In this document: positions 14,109 to 21,110 of the stretch, piece after piece | Layout of the letters: the number at the start of each line of letters is the position of its first letter | How positions within the stretch are numbered: position 1 is the first letter of the stretch | From: Clostridiaceae bacterium UBA5444 | GTDB lineage: Bacteria > Bacillota > Clostridia > Clostridiales > Oxobacteraceae | Direction: 5' to 3' | Length of the DNA: 28,031 bases | Assembly: GCA_002426575.1 (NCBI GenBank) | Contig: DIRE01000061.1 | Location: 113,141 to 141,171 of the forward strand | Made by a program: the position numbers and the translations under genes | The notes under the pieces: generated by a model | What the model saw: only the letters and a program-made list of their open reading frames with translations | What the model was told of the DNA's origin: nothing | The model's database searches: none

Positions 14109-14137
14109 ATTTTACACGAACATAAGTTCTATGTCAA
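14109..14137 (-). promoter_or_regulatory. Promoter of the yneA-like gene
   Basis: On the minus strand TTGACA (14137-14132), a 17-base spacer and TAAAAT (14114-14109): a consensus -35 and good -10. LexA box 2 fills the spacer, so LexA binding would block the promoter directly. Confidence 0.8.
14117..14130. promoter_or_regulatory. LexA (SOS) box 2
   Basis: CGAACATAAGTTCT contains a perfect GAAC-N4-GTTC dyad. It sits between the -35 and -10 of the yneA-like promoter. Confidence 0.88.
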
Positions 14138-14153
14138 TGATAATCGTAAAAAA

Positions 14154-14167
14154 AGAACATAAGTTTG
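14154..14167. promoter_or_regulatory. LexA (SOS) box 3, with one changed half-site base
   Basis: AGAACATAAGTTTG matches GAAC-N4-GTTC except for the last base of the right half-site. It overlaps the first bases of the lexA -35 element, which fits weaker autorepression of lexA than of the yneA-like gene. Confidence 0.7.
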
Positions 14168-14193
14168 CCACATATATTCTACTATGATATAAT
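14165..14193 (+). promoter_or_regulatory. Promoter of lexA
   Basis: TTGCCA (14165-14170), 17 bases, then TATAAT (14188-14193), preceded by TG to make an extended -10. It gives a leader of about 45 bases before the lexA start. Confidence 0.75.
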
Positions 14194-14242
14194 TATATAA
14201 ATACATCTAATTTCCATAACAAGTATGGGAGGTTTTTTATAA

Positions 14243-14857
14243 ATGAATGATATACCGAATAAATGTGATAAGCAAACAGAAATACTAATGTTCATAAAAA
14301 GTGAAATACAAGAAAAGGGCTATCCACCTTCCGTTAGAGAAATTTGCAGTGCTGTAGGGCTTAGGTCAACTTCTACAGTTCATGGGCATCTAGAGAGGCT
14401 TGAGAAAAAAGGATATATAAGAAGAGATCCTTCAAAGCCAAGGGCTATAGAGGTTTTAGATAACCAAATAGCAAAAAAGGAAATGGTTAATATACCTATT
14501 GTGGGAAAGGTTACTGCAGGGCAACCTATCCTTGCCATAGAAAATATTGATGATTATTTTCCAGCTCCTCTTAATTTTGTTCAATCTAATAATCAAACAT
14601 TTATGTTAAAAGTATCTGGTGAAAGCATGATTGAAGCTGGAATATTAGATGGGGATTTGCTTGTTGTTGAACAAAAGTCCACTGCTGAAAATGGAGATAT
14701 TGTTGTTGCATTAATTGGCGATGAAGCAACCGTTAAAACCTTTTATAAAGAAGACGGATACATAAGGCTGCAGCCTCAAAACTCAACTATGGATCCTATA
14801 ATAGTTAAAGATGCTTCAATACTTGGAAAGGTAATTGCTCTACTTAGGAGAATGTAA
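14243..14857 (+). CDS. lexA: LexA repressor of the SOS response
   Basis: LexA represses SOS genes and cleaves itself when activated RecA filaments form. The 204 residues carry the winged-helix DNA-binding domain (residues 10-70: TEILMFIKSEIQEKGYPPS then VREICSAVGLRSTSTVHGHL) and a C-terminal S24 peptidase domain. The cleavage site is A92-G93 (KVTAGQP), the catalytic serine S128 (VSGESMIEAGI) and the lysine K165 (ATVKTFYK). All are intact. ATG 14243 follows GGGAGG (14228-14232). It is divergent from the yneA-like gene, with three LexA boxes between them, and ends at its own terminator. Confidence 0.97.
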   Translation: MNDIPNKCDKQTEILMFIKSEIQEKGYPPSVREICSAVGLRSTSTVHGHLERLEKKGYIRRDPSKPRAIEVLDNQIAKKEMVNIPIVGKVTAGQPILAIENIDDYFPAPLNFVQSNNQTFMLKVSGESMIEAGILDGDLLVVEQKSTAENGDIVVALIGDEATVKTFYKEDGYIRLQPQNSTMDPIIVKDASILGKVIALLRRM

Positions 14858-14894
14858 AAAAGCTTATGGAATTAAATATTCCATAAGCTTTTTT
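14856..14894. terminator. Strong terminator after lexA
   Basis: A perfect 17-bp stem, AAAAAAGCTTATGGAAT (14856-14872) against ATTCCATAAGCTTTTTT (14878-14894), overlapping the lexA stop codon. The A/T-rich base makes it usable in both directions, so it may also end the minus-strand ynbB transcript. Confidence 0.88.
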
Positions 14895-14896
14895 AC

Positions 14897-14921
14897 GTGC
14901 GCCCGACATGGGCGCAGTCCT
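14897..14921 (+). mobile_element. Possible 5'-end remnant of a group II intron
   Basis: GTGCGCCCGACATGGGCGCA (14897-14916), continuing GTCCT, starts two bases after the T run of the lexA terminator. GTGCG is the conserved 5' end of bacterial group II introns, and the following CCC-GACAT-GGG hairpin resembles the start of domain I. Group IIC introns insert just behind intrinsic terminators, which fits the position. Only about 25 bases would remain: no reverse transcriptase, domain V or 3' end is present. The alternative is a chance GC-rich 7-bp hairpin (14898-14904 with 14910-14916). Confidence 0.35.
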
Positions 14922-14931
14922 CTACTACTTT

Positions 14932-16227
14932 TTACAGGCTTATAATACCTTTTTTAATCATGCTTTGAAGAGCTATTAATACCCCTATTTTTGAATGTTC
15001 ATAGGTAAGTCCACCTTGAAGGTATGCAATAAATGGTGGCCTAATTGGGGCATCTGCACTTAGTTCTATGGATGAGCCCTGTATAAAAGCTCCTGCAGCC
15101 ATTATTACTTTATCTGTATAGCCAGGCATATCCCAAGCTTCAGTAGTAACGAAGGAATCTACTGGGGAACCTTTTTGTATACCTTTGCAGAATTCAACTA
15201 ATGCATCTTCATTATTAAATTTAATAGCCTGTATTATATCGCTTCTTTTATCTTTATATTTAGGAGATACTTCATATCCCAAAATCTCAAATAGCCTTGA
15301 GCAAAATACTGCTCCCTTTAGTGCTTCCATTGTAACATGTGGAGCTAGAAATAATCCTTGGTAAAGCTGGCGCATTACTCCAAAGGTTGATCCACATTCT
15401 CTTCCTATTCCAGGTGATGTAAGCCTATAGGATGCCTGCTCAACATATTTTTTCTTTCCAGCTATATATCCACCAGTTGGAGCTATTCCACCTCCAGGAT
15501 TCTTTATTAAAGAACCAGCCATAAGGTCTGCCCCTACACCTGTAGGCTCATCAATATCCAAAAATTCACCATAACAATTATCCGCAAAACATATAACATC
15601 ACTTCTTATGGATTTTATAAAACTAATTACTTCTTTTATTTTATCTAGTGTAAGTGAAGGCCTCCATCCATACCCTGTTGACCTTTGTATTTCAATTAGC
15701 CTAATGGTATTATCATCTAATAAATTCTTTTTAATATTTTCATAATCAAAGCCCCCATCTGAGAGCAGGTCCACTTGCTTATATTTAACTCCATATTCTT
15801 TTAAAGAACCAGGGCTTTCCTCAATACCTATTATTGATTCTAATGTGTCATAAGGCATTCCTGTTACAGATAATATAGTATCAGAAGGCCTAAGGTTTCC
15901 AAATAGAGCAACAGCTATTGCATGGGTTCCAGATACTATATGAGGCCTAACTAATGCATCCTCACATCTAAAGACATCTGCATACACCTTATCTAAAGTA
16001 TCCCTTCCAATATCACCATAACCATAACCAGTGCTGTTTGTAAAATGGGAATCAGAAACCCTATTATTTTGAAAAGCCTTAAGCACCTTATACTGGTTAT
16101 ACTCTTTTATTTTATCAATATCTACAAACTCCCCTTTTATATCATCCTCTACCCTTTCCGCTAAATCGCAGATAGATTCATCAATAGAATATTCGTTATA
16201 TAAGTAATCCTTAGTAGTTTTAAGCAT
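14932..16227 (-). CDS. ynbB: Methionine gamma-lyase family PLP protein (YnbB, 'aluminium resistance')
   Basis: A 431-residue fold-type I PLP enzyme of the Met_gamma_lyase family (PF06838), annotated variously as methionine gamma-lyase-like or aluminium resistance protein. Visible are NSTGYGYGDIGRDTLDKVYA (64-83), the cofactor region HIVSGTHAIAVALFGNLRP (96-114), the aspartate in FADNCYGEF (214-222) and the Schiff-base lysine K242 in SLIKNPGGGIAPTGG. The physiological reaction is not firmly known. I use the ATG at 16227, 7 bases after GGAGG; the frame opens at 16263. In B. subtilis ynbB is likewise close to hfq and spoVK. It follows the GTPase gene after 55 bases and probably shares its transcript. 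Its stop lies beside the possible intron remnant. Confidence 0.88.
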   Translation of the reverse strand: MLKTTKDYLYNEYSIDESICDLAERVEDDIKGEFVDIDKIKEYNQYKVLKAFQNNRVSDSHFTNSTGYGYGDIGRDTLDKVYADVFRCEDALVRPHIVSGTHAIAVALFGNLRPSDTILSVTGMPYDTLESIIGIEESPGSLKEYGVKYKQVDLLSDGGFDYENIKKNLLDDNTIRLIEIQRSTGYGWRPSLTLDKIKEVISFIKSIRSDVICFADNCYGEFLDIDEPTGVGADLMAGSLIKNPGGGIAPTGGYIAGKKKYVEQASYRLTSPGIGRECGSTFGVMRQLYQGLFLAPHVTMEALKGAVFCSRLFEILGYEVSPKYKDKRSDIIQAIKFNNEDALVEFCKGIQKGSPVDSFVTTEAWDMPGYTDKVIMAAGAFIQGSSIELSADAPIRPPFIAYLQGGLTYEHSKIGVLIALQSMIKKGIISL

Positions 16228-16282
16228 ATATTTTCCTCCAATATGTATTATATATATTTCCACTTAAACATTTTACATCATA

Positions 16283-16927
16283 TTAAGACGGAAATCTATA
16301 ACGTGGAATTTTACCTAGGTTAAAATTTAAAAATGGGCCCCTGTTTTTTAGAATCTTTCTCACATTATTAAAGCCTGTTTTATTTAGAGCAGATATTTTT
16401 ATTATTTTGACTCCAACCAAATTTTCGCTTAAAACATTTACCCCCATTATGGAGCCTTTTATATCTGCCTTATTTGCTAATACAATATAATTGCCTCTTT
16501 TTTTACCTAACTTATACATGGCCATATCTACATCATCTATATCTTTATAATTTAGAATACAGGATGCATCAATAATATGTAGTATTAAGTTGTTTTCCCT
16601 AATTAAGCTTAGTGTTTGAGCCATTCCATTTCGAACGCTTTGTTCATAGCTTATACTTGAACTTATAGCTGGGGAATCAATAAACACATTATTTTTATTA
16701 CTTAAATTTATATTGGCAATTTGAAGAGATCTTGTAGTATATGGACTGCTGTTTACAATGGTATCTCTGAAATAATTTATGCTTTTTTCCTTTATATTTT
16801 CCCTTGAATCTGTTTTGAAATTAATCTTTATATTTTTATATCCCATGTATTCAGCATAATTTAGTAAAAATAGTGTCTTTCCAGCATTGGTTCTTCCTGT
16901 AATCAATAGGCTATTTCCACTATCCAT
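16283..16927 (-). CDS. Small divergent P-loop GTPase coupled to spoVK
   Basis: A 214-residue TRAFAC-type GTPase with the motifs present but divergent: G1 GRTNAGKT (11-18), possible G2 threonines T64/T65, G3 DSPA (84-87) in place of DxxG, G4 NKAD (152-155) and G5 SAL (179-181). There is no extra N-terminal domain as in HflX or EngA; residues 195-214 form a short basic tail. The chosen ATG (16927) overlaps the spoVK stop by 8 bases, so the two are translationally coupled; ATG 16939 directly abuts the ribosome binding site GGGGAG. In B. subtilis this place between spoVK and ynbB is held by ynbA (hflX), of which this could be a replacement or a strongly reduced relative. Function unknown. Confidence 0.75.
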   Translation of the reverse strand: MDSGNSLLITGRTNAGKTLFLLNYAEYMGYKNIKINFKTDSRENIKEKSINYFRDTIVNSSPYTTRSLQIANINLSNKNNVFIDSPAISSSISYEQSVRNGMAQTLSLIRENNLILHIIDASCILNYKDIDDVDMAMYKLGKKRGNYIVLANKADIKGSIMGVNVLSENLVGVKIIKISALNKTGFNNVRKILKNRGPFLNFNLGKIPRYRFPS

Positions 16928-17876
16928 TAATAAAATCATCTCCCCTTAGAGTAATTAAATCTTCTCTTGAAATTGTCTTTTTATGAATAAGTCTTGATGC
17001 TTGTTTTCTTATAGCCTTTTCTACTATGTTTCTAACAAGCCTTGCATTACCCATTCTATAATCATTTGAATCCATGCTTTTTTCTATTATAGATTTGATC
17101 TTTATCCTTGCATCTATAGATAATTTATATTCCCTTTTATCTACTATCATCTTTGCTATTTTCATAAGTTCATCTATATTATAGTCTTTAAATTCTATGG
17201 TAATTGGGAATCTGGATTTAAGCCCAGGGTTTATTGAAATAAAATTGTCCATCTCGCTCTTATAGCCTGCAAGAATTAATATAAAATTATTTTTATTATC
17301 CTCCATTGCCTTAACTAATGTATCTATTGCCTCTTTCCCAAAGTCTTTATCTCCTCCCCTTGCAAGAGAATAAGCCTCATCTATAAAAAGTATACCACCC
17401 ATTGCCCTTTTTACCTGCTCCCTTACCTTTAAAGCTGTATGCCCTATGTATTCTCCAACAAGGTCTGCTCTTTCGACTTCTATTAGATGTCCCTTTTCAA
17501 GTATTCCTATTTTATTAAATATCTTTCCAAGTATCCTTGCTACAGTTGTTTTACCAGTCCCAGGATTCCCTTTAAATATCATGTGAAATACTAAAGAATC
17601 TGCGTTTAAATTCTCCTCTTTTCTCCTTTTTTGAATTACTGCAAATGCTTGTATTTCTCTTATAAGCTTCTTTACATCATCAAGACCTATTAAGCTGTCT
17701 AATTCGTTCATTACATCATCAATGCCTTCTTTTTGCCTTTCCCCTCTTGTAAGGTCTTTTCCTAGGATTGTGTCCTTATTAGTGCTGTCATTATCGCAGG
17801 CTGCTTTAATATAATCTGTACATGATATTTTGCCCATCTTAACTAAATCCAGTAAGTATTCATATTTATCTCTCAC
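16920..17876 (-). CDS. spoVK: Stage V sporulation protein K, AAA+ ATPase
   Basis: SpoVK is a CbxX/CfxQ-type AAA+ ATPase needed for late spore maturation in Bacillus. The 318 residues (B. subtilis about 322) contain an N-terminal 55-residue region, the AAA core starting near LDSLIGLDDVKKLIREI (59-75), Walker A GNPGTGKT (103-110), Walker B ILFIDEA (162-168) and the C-terminal lid with NDYRMGNARLVRNIVEKAIR. The GTG start (17876-17874) is 8 bases after GGAG. It is the first gene of a probable spoVK-GTPase-ynbB unit, separated from hfq by a strong terminator, so it needs its own promoter; a weak sigma-E-like match lies upstream. Confidence 0.93.
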   Translation of the reverse strand: MRDKYEYLLDLVKMGKISCTDYIKAACDNDSTNKDTILGKDLTRGERQKEGIDDVMNELDSLIGLDDVKKLIREIQAFAVIQKRRKEENLNADSLVFHMIFKGNPGTGKTTVARILGKIFNKIGILEKGHLIEVERADLVGEYIGHTALKVREQVKRAMGGILFIDEAYSLARGGDKDFGKEAIDTLVKAMEDNKNNFILILAGYKSEMDNFISINPGLKSRFPITIEFKDYNIDELMKIAKMIVDKREYKLSIDARIKIKSIIEKSMDSNDYRMGNARLVRNIVEKAIRKQASRLIHKKTISREDLITLRGDDFING

Positions 17877-17909
17877 AGAATCAACTCCGGATTTTTACCT
17901 ATCATATTT

Positions 17910-17938
17910 ATATTATGCATGAAATAAATATTTGTGAC
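17910..17938 (-). promoter_or_regulatory. Weak sigma-E-like promoter candidate for spoVK
   Basis: On the minus strand GTCACAAA (17938-17931), 13 bases, then CATAATAT (17917-17910), a partial match to the sporulation consensus GKMATATT-N13/15-CATAYAHT (5 of 8 and 6 of 8 positions). It is in the right place, between the hfq terminator and spoVK, but the region is very AT-rich. Confidence 0.3.
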
Positions 17939-17962
17939 TTTATATATATAAATAATTAAGTT

Positions 17963-17988
17963 AAAAAAACCGGTATATCCGGTTTTTT
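17963..17988 (-). terminator. Terminator after hfq
   Basis: AAAAAACCGG (17964-17973), loop TATAT, CCGGTTTTTT (17979-17988), only a few bases past the hfq stop. On the minus strand it ends in seven T. It closes the miaB-mutS-mutL-miaA-hfq unit. Confidence 0.9.
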
Positions 17989-17992
17989 AATC

Positions 17993-18238
17993 TTACTCTT
18001 CTATTTCATCTTGAGAAGAAGTGAATAATATAGGAGATTGGGGAGATATTGTAGATACTGCATGTTTATATATAAGTATTTGCTTATCATCTGAGTTTAG
18101 TACTATTGTAAAGTTATCAAATCCTTTTACATATCCTTTTAACTGAAATCCATTAACTAGATGTATAGTTACGAAAATACGATCCTTTCTTGCCTGATTT
18201 AAAAAAACATCTTGCAGGTTATTGTTTACCTTATTCAT
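17993..18238 (-). CDS. hfq: RNA chaperone Hfq
   Basis: Hfq forms hexamers that bind small RNAs and mRNA. The 81-residue protein has the N-terminal NLQDVFLNQARKD segment, the Sm1 region (FVTIHLVNGFQLKGYVKGFD) and the Sm2 motif with YKHA (57-60). The C-terminal tail is short and acidic, as is usual in Gram-positive bacteria. I use the ATG at 18238, 9 bases after GGAGG; the ATG at 18247 directly abuts that site. The gene follows miaA after an 86-base AT-rich gap, the widely conserved miaA-hfq order, and ends at a strong terminator. Confidence 0.96.
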   Translation of the reverse strand: MNKVNNNLQDVFLNQARKDRIFVTIHLVNGFQLKGYVKGFDNFTIVLNSDDKQILIYKHAVSTISPQSPILFTSSQDEIEE

Positions 18239-18324
18239 AAAAATCATCCTCCATAAAATACTAATTTGATTTAATAATAGGCTTAATGTTTAATGCTTAA
18301 TAATATTAATATAATTAAGTAATT

Positions 18325-19269
18325 CTATATTGTACTTAGTTTTCCTTTTATATATGTTACTATATTTTGAGATATATCTTGTATATTGTTAAATTCATCT
18401 ACATTTACCCAATATATATTATCTTCTCTCCTAAACCAGGTTAATTGTCTTTTGGCAAAGTGCCTTGTACTCTGCTTTAGTTTATCTATAGCTCCATCCA
18501 TAGATAAACTTCCTTCTGTATATGATACCATTTCTTTATACCCAAGTCCTTGCATAGAAACTAAATCCTTACTATACCCCATATTTAATAGATTTTTAAC
18601 CTCATCTAGCAGTCCTTTTTCCATCATTATATCCACTCTTTTATTGATTCTATCATAAAGCTTTTTTCTATCCATGGTAAGGCCAACAATACATGTGTCA
18701 TATTCAATTGGAATAAGCTTAGATTCTCTTTGGTACTCAGATATGGTTTTCCCGCTGTATTTATACACTTCAAGAGCCCTAATTACCCTTTTTAAATCAT
18801 TTACGTGGAGTCTTTCGAAAGACTCTTTATCTACATCTTTTAGCATATTGTGTACATACTCATTTCCATTAATTTCAGCTAATTGGTTTAGCCTATTTCT
18901 AAATTCCCAATCACAGATGGTACTGCTAAAATCAAGATTATGGGTTAGAGAATTGACAAAAAGCCCTGTCCCTCCAACCACCATTGGAAGTTTCCCTCTA
19001 GATAGTATATCATCAATATACTCTTTAGCTTTATCTCTAAATACTGCAACGGAAAAGTCTTCATCTGGATATACAACATCTATCATATAATGCTTAATTC
19101 CATCCATCTCTTCCCTCTTAAGCTTTGCAGTACCTATATCCATATATTTATAAACCTGCATAGAATCAGCAGATATTATCTCACCATTTAGCTTTTTAGC
19201 AATCTCTATAGATACATTTGACTTACCAACAGCTGTAGGTCCTATAAGTAAAAATAAAGGTTTACCCAT
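18325..19269 (-). CDS. miaA: tRNA dimethylallyltransferase
   Basis: MiaA transfers the dimethylallyl group to A37 of tRNAs that read codons starting with U. MiaB, encoded four genes upstream in the same unit, then methylthiolates the product. The 314 residues show the P-loop LIGPTAVGKSNVSIEIAKKL (8-27), the DSMQVYKYMDIGTAK block (35-49), VGGTGLFVNSL, and the zinc-free insertion domain followed by GLGYKEMVSY and TRHFAKRQLTWFRR, which bind tRNA. Length is normal. ATG 19269 follows a GGGGGG site that overlaps the mutL stop; the genes are 10 bases apart. Confidence 0.97.
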   Translation of the reverse strand: MGKPLFLLIGPTAVGKSNVSIEIAKKLNGEIISADSMQVYKYMDIGTAKLKREEMDGIKHYMIDVVYPDEDFSVAVFRDKAKEYIDDILSRGKLPMVVGGTGLFVNSLTHNLDFSSTICDWEFRNRLNQLAEINGNEYVHNMLKDVDKESFERLHVNDLKRVIRALEVYKYSGKTISEYQRESKLIPIEYDTCIVGLTMDRKKLYDRINKRVDIMMEKGLLDEVKNLLNMGYSKDLVSMQGLGYKEMVSYTEGSLSMDGAIDKLKQSTRHFAKRQLTWFRREDNIYWVNVDEFNNIQDISQNIVTYIKGKLSTI

Positions 19270-19279
19270 TTTTGCCCCC

Positions 19280-21097
19280 CTATTGTATTCTCTTAAATTT
19301 TTTCTCTAGTTCATTTTCCGTAAGCTTGATTATTGTAGGTCTTCCATGAGGACAAGTATAGGGATTGTTTATTTTCCTAAGGCCGCTAACTATTTCCTCC
19401 ATCTCTTTTTGTACAAGCCTGTTATTTGCTTTTACAGCGCTTTTACATGCCATGGTATAGAGCATCTTATCTATAATGCTCCTTCCAGATAAATCATCTG
19501 ATCCAGCAAGATCAATAAGCTCAATAAAGAGCTGTTTAAGCTGAGGCTCTCCAAATATAACTGGTACTGAGCGAAGTATTACAGAATTTGTACCAAAATA
19601 CTCAAGTTCAAACCCAAGTTTTTGGAACTTTTCTATATTCTCTTTAACAATATTCCTCTCTTTTTGTGTTAACTCGACTAATAATGGAGATATAAGTCCC
19701 TGAGATATTACTCCACTTGTTTCAAAATCGCCTTTGAACTTTTCATATAATATCCTTTCATGGGCTGCATGCTGATCAATTATATAAAGTCCATCAGGCC
19801 CTTGAGCAAGTATATATGTAAGGCAGCACTGACCTATTATTATAAGTGGAGGAAGAAGATTTTTTACACTTTCTATATTTGGTTTATTTGTTTCCACCTT
19901 TACGGAGTTAATAGGTTCATAATTTTTGGTATCATACTCTATATTCTTAACAGGTGCTTCCATGTTTATACCTGTATTTTCATATTCTGCCTCCTTTACC
20001 CTAGGTGCTACAGAATAGTCTTTAGGGAACATCTCAACCTGTACCCTTTTTTCTTCTATATCATCATCATATTTCTTTTCTACCTTTAGCTTAGTATCAG
20101 GTATTAATACTTCACCTGTAAGCCCATTTCTTATAGTATTAAATACAGCAGAAAATACCTCTTTTTGGTCTTGAAATCTAACCTCTGATTTTGTAGGGTG
20201 AACATTTACGTCTACAAGATCTGGGTATATTGTAATAAATAGAATGCAGGATGCAAATTTGCTTATGGGGAGGTAAGTTTTATAAGCATTATCTACTGCT
20301 GCTGTTAGCATTTTGTTTTTTATAAACCTTCCATTTACAAAGAAAAGCTGACGATTTCTATTTGATCTTGCAGCATCAGTATTTCCGATGAAGCCTCCGA
20401 TTGATAATATATTTCCTGTATATGATATCTTTATTAATGACCCATAGGCCTCTTTCCCATATAAAGTGAGTACAACATTTCCTAAATCACCATCTCCAGG
20501 TGTATTAAATATTACCTTTCCATCCTTTATATATTTAAACGATATTGAAGGCTTTGATAAAGCCAGGCTATATAGGCTTTCAGATACAATGGTCCCCTCT
20601 CTAGATTCAGTCTTTAAAAACTTTAATCTCGCAGGAGTATTGTAAAAAAGATTCCTTACAATAATACTTGTACCATCAGTACATCCGCAGTCTTCTACAG
20701 ATTCAAATTCGCCGCCGTTTATTATTATTTTACTTCCATAGGTTTCTTCTTTTAGCTTTGTAGACATTTCAACATGAGAAACTGAAGCAATACTGGCTAA
20801 TGCCTCTCCACGAAACCCCAATGTTTTTATATTATTTAAATCATCTTCCCTTATAATTTTGCTAGTTGCATGCCTAATAAAGGATACTTTTGCATCCTCT
20901 CTTGTCATGCCACATCCATTATCGGTTACCCTCATATATGATATTCCGCCATTTTTTATCTCAACAGTTATAGATGCTGCACCAGCATCTATTGAGTTTT
21001 CAACAAGCTCTTTAATAACTGATGCAGGTCTTTCTACGACCTCACCAGCAGCAATTTTATTTGAAACATTGCTATCTAAAATATGAATTTTATCCAT
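19280..21097 (-). CDS. mutL: DNA mismatch repair protein MutL
   Basis: MutL couples mismatch recognition by MutS to strand nicking. The 605 residues comprise a GHKL ATPase domain (IAAGEVVERPASVIKELVEN, SIDAGA, DNGCGM and TLGFRGEALASI), a variable linker at about 335-405, and a C-terminal dimerisation and endonuclease domain. The metal-binding endonuclease motif DQHAAHERILYE begins at D441, with MACKSAVKAN and CPHGRP also present, so this is the nicking type typical of bacteria without MutH. The ATG (21097) follows GAGGGTG. The gene starts 13 bases after the mutS stop and is clearly co-transcribed. Confidence 0.97.
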   Translation of the reverse strand: MDKIHILDSNVSNKIAAGEVVERPASVIKELVENSIDAGAASITVEIKNGGISYMRVTDNGCGMTREDAKVSFIRHATSKIIREDDLNNIKTLGFRGEALASIASVSHVEMSTKLKEETYGSKIIINGGEFESVEDCGCTDGTSIIVRNLFYNTPARLKFLKTESREGTIVSESLYSLALSKPSISFKYIKDGKVIFNTPGDGDLGNVVLTLYGKEAYGSLIKISYTGNILSIGGFIGNTDAARSNRNRQLFFVNGRFIKNKMLTAAVDNAYKTYLPISKFASCILFITIYPDLVDVNVHPTKSEVRFQDQKEVFSAVFNTIRNGLTGEVLIPDTKLKVEKKYDDDIEEKRVQVEMFPKDYSVAPRVKEAEYENTGINMEAPVKNIEYDTKNYEPINSVKVETNKPNIESVKNLLPPLIIIGQCCLTYILAQGPDGLYIIDQHAAHERILYEKFKGDFETSGVISQGLISPLLVELTQKERNIVKENIEKFQKLGFELEYFGTNSVILRSVPVIFGEPQLKQLFIELIDLAGSDDLSGRSIIDKMLYTMACKSAVKANNRLVQKEMEEIVSGLRKINNPYTCPHGRPTIIKLTENELEKKFKRIQ

Positions 21098-21110
21098 ATA
21101 AACACCCTCA

